Origin: an uncultured bacterium
GTDB lineage: Bacteria > Planctomycetota > DG-23 > SLPQ01
Assembly: GCA_937863625.1 (NCBI GenBank)
Contig: CALMGO010000636.1
Coordinates: forward strand, 1-7,192
Length of the DNA: 7,192 nt
Direction of reading: 5' to 3'
The notes beneath the pieces are model-generated. The model saw nothing but the letters and a program-made list of their open reading frames with translations, ran no database searches and was not told the DNA's origin. Position 1 is the stretch's first letter, and the number at the start of each line of letters is the position of its first letter. Shown here piece after piece: positions 5,833-7,192 of this stretch. The position numbers and the translations under genes were made by a program.

Positions 5833-7155
5833 ATGGCGCGCATTGCATTCATCGGTGCCGGAAGTTTCGGTTTCACCCGCACCCTCGTGCGGGACATCCT
5901 CACGTTCCCGCTGCTCCGGGACGCGACTCTCGTCCTCATGGACATCGACAAGCAGCGCCTCAAGTACATCACCCGCGCCGTCGAGATGATCGTAGCCAAG
6001 GGTAACTACCCCGCCAAGGTCGTCGCCACCACCGACCGCAAGGAAGCCCTCAAGGGCGCCGACGCCGTCCTCTGCACCATCCTCGCCGGCGGCGTCTCCG
6101 TCTGGCGTCACGATATCGAAATCCCCAAGAAATACGGCGTCGACACCAATATCGGCGACACCCGCGGCCCCTCAGGCATCTTCCGCGCCCTTCGCACCAT
6201 CCCCGTCATGCTCGACATCTGCCGCGACATGGAAAAGTATTGCCCCGACGCCATTCTCCTGAACTACACCAACCCCATGGCCATGCTCTGCCACGCCATG
6301 CAAAAGACCTCCCCCATAAAGGTCACCGGCCTCTGCCACAGCGTCCAGGGCACCGCCGAGATGCTCGCCAGGTGGGTGGGCGTCAAATACGATGATATGG
6401 ACTACGTCTGCGCCGGTATCAATCACCAGGCATGGTACCTCGAGTTGAAGAAAAACGGCAAGGACCTCTACCCCGCCCTGCGCCGCGCCATGAAGAAACC
6501 CGCCGTCGCCAACCACGAACTCGTCCGCAACGAGATGTTCCTCCACCTCGGCTACTACGTCACCGAGTCCTCCGGCCACAACAGCGAATACAACTGGTGG
6601 TTCCGCAAGCGCCAGGACCTCATAAAGAAGTATTGCACCAACGGCACCGGTTGGAATCCCGGCGTCTATGCCTACATCATCAAGGAGTACATGAAGCGCC
6701 AGAAGACATGGAAACGCGATATCGAGGCCTGGATCAAGAAAGGCGAGGTCACCCTCGAACGCGGCAAAGAATACGCCGCCTATATCATCAACGCCCGGCT
6801 CGGCGGCGAACCCTTTGAGTTCAATGGCAACGTCCCAAATACCGGCATCATCACCAACCTCCCCGAAGGCGCCTGCGTCGAGGTCCCCGTTGTCGCCAAC
6901 CGCCGCGGCTTTAACGCCATCCACGTCGGCGCCCTCCCCCGTCAGTGCGCCACCCTTAACAAAGTCTCCGTCGATATCGAGATGATGACCGTCGACGCGG
7001 TTCTGACCCGCGACCCCATGCTCGTCTTCTACGCATGCGCCTATGACCCGTTGACCGCTTCCGTCCTCTCCCTCGCCGAGATAAAGAAGATGGTCACCGA
7101 AATGCTCTCTAAGAACCGCCCCTATCTGCCTTACTTCAAGAGCATAAAGATCTAA
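5833..7155 (+). CDS. melA: Glycoside hydrolase family 4 alpha-galactosidase (MelA-like)
   Basis: The 440-residue cytoplasmic enzyme belongs to GH4, whose members hydrolyse glycosides by a redox mechanism needing NAD+ and a divalent metal (usually Mn2+). An N-terminal Rossmann fold carries GAGSFGF (8-14) and acidic MDID (36-39) for NAD. DTRGPSGIFRALRTIP (109-124) and NYTNPMAM (144-151) line the active site. The metal ligands expected for the family are present: Cys168 in GLCHSVQGT and His198 in GINH (195-198). Further family blocks are YYVTESSGHNSEYNWWF (241-257), NGNVPNTGIITNLPEG (331-346) and YDPLTASVLSL (404-414). GLCHSVQGT and much of the pattern match E. coli MelA as I recall it, and full length agrees, so alpha-galactosidase is the best call. 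Alpha-glucosidase or alpha-galacturonidase activity within GH4 cannot be excluded. No transporter or regulator for sugar uptake adjoins it in the window. The reading frame is intact and starts at ATG 5833. Confidence 0.93.
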   Translation: MARIAFIGAGSFGFTRTLVRDILTFPLLRDATLVLMDIDKQRLKYITRAVEMIVAKGNYPAKVVATTDRKEALKGADAVLCTILAGGVSVWRHDIEIPKKYGVDTNIGDTRGPSGIFRALRTIPVMLDICRDMEKYCPDAILLNYTNPMAMLCHAMQKTSPIKVTGLCHSVQGTAEMLARWVGVKYDDMDYVCAGINHQAWYLELKKNGKDLYPALRRAMKKPAVANHELVRNEMFLHLGYYVTESSGHNSEYNWWFRKRQDLIKKYCTNGTGWNPGVYAYIIKEYMKRQKTWKRDIEAWIKKGEVTLERGKEYAAYIINARLGGEPFEFNGNVPNTGIITNLPEGACVEVPVVANRRGFNAIHVGALPRQCATLNKVSVDIEMMTVDAVLTRDPMLVFYACAYDPLTASVLSLAEIKKMVTEMLSKNRPYLPYFKSIKI

Positions 7156-7177
7156 TCACTATTTACCGCGACCGGCC

Positions 7178-7192
7178 CCGGGTAGCCCCCGG
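7178..7192 (+). terminator. Possible start of a GC-rich hairpin after the GH4 gene, cut by the window end
   Basis: CCGGG (7178-7182) can pair with CCCGG (7188-7192) around a five-base loop, 22 bp past the TAA stop. The sequence stops exactly at the end of the second arm, so neither a longer stem nor a U-tract can be seen. It fits a terminator by position only. Confidence 0.25.

Noticed and set aside
383..7155. The exporter and GH4 gene as one functional system, such as an oligosaccharide export and processing locus.
   Set aside because: GH4 enzymes act in the cytoplasm on imported glycosides. The gene has its own promoter-like element and a strong ribosome-binding site after a 136-bp gap. 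Co-location alone does not support a shared role.

Overview
The window is GC-rich bacterial DNA in which every supported gene lies on the + strand and the genes are tightly packed. The coding strand strongly favours C at third codon positions (CTC, GTC, GCC, ATC). A membrane-fusion (adaptor) protein encoded with an ABC exporter points to a Gram-negative-type, double-membrane bacterium. The sequence alone does not settle the phylum. I see no RNA gene, insertion sequence, CRISPR array or integration site.

Layout: (1) positions 3-293 are the 3' end of a flavodoxin-fold NAD(P)H-dependent FMN reductase-like gene cut by the window edge. (2) An 89-bp gap holds a perfect TATAAT and a possible 12-codon leader ORF whose stop abuts the next start. 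(3) Positions 383-5696 are a five-gene, translationally coupled operon: HlyD/YbhG-type adaptor, two ABC ATPases, and two ABC-2 type permeases. Its order and sequence motifs match the E. coli ybhG-ybhF-ybhS-ybhR system, except that the fused tandem ATPase YbhF is here two separate genes. (4) A 136-bp gap carries a plausible promoter, a small stem-loop and a strong Shine-Dalgarno. (5) Positions 5833-7155 are a complete GH4 family alpha-galactosidase (MelA-like). (6) The last 37 bp hold the start of a possible GC-rich hairpin.

How the genes work together: the two ATPases should form a heterodimer driving the two-permease heterodimer in the inner membrane, and the adaptor should connect it across the periplasm to a TolC-like outer membrane channel. 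No TolC homologue and no TetR-type regulator (E. coli has one beside ybhGFSR) lies in the window. The exported substrate cannot be read from sequence. The GH4 enzyme is cytoplasmic, has its own promoter and ribosome-binding site, and shows no evident functional link to the exporter.

The system itself is a known type. The points most worth a second look are a matched 26-residue duplication on both arms of the adaptor's coiled-coil hairpin, the placement of both ATPase motif defects in the same composite ATP site, and an unusual use of ATA before AAG in Ile-Lys codon pairs. I found no clearly new biological system.
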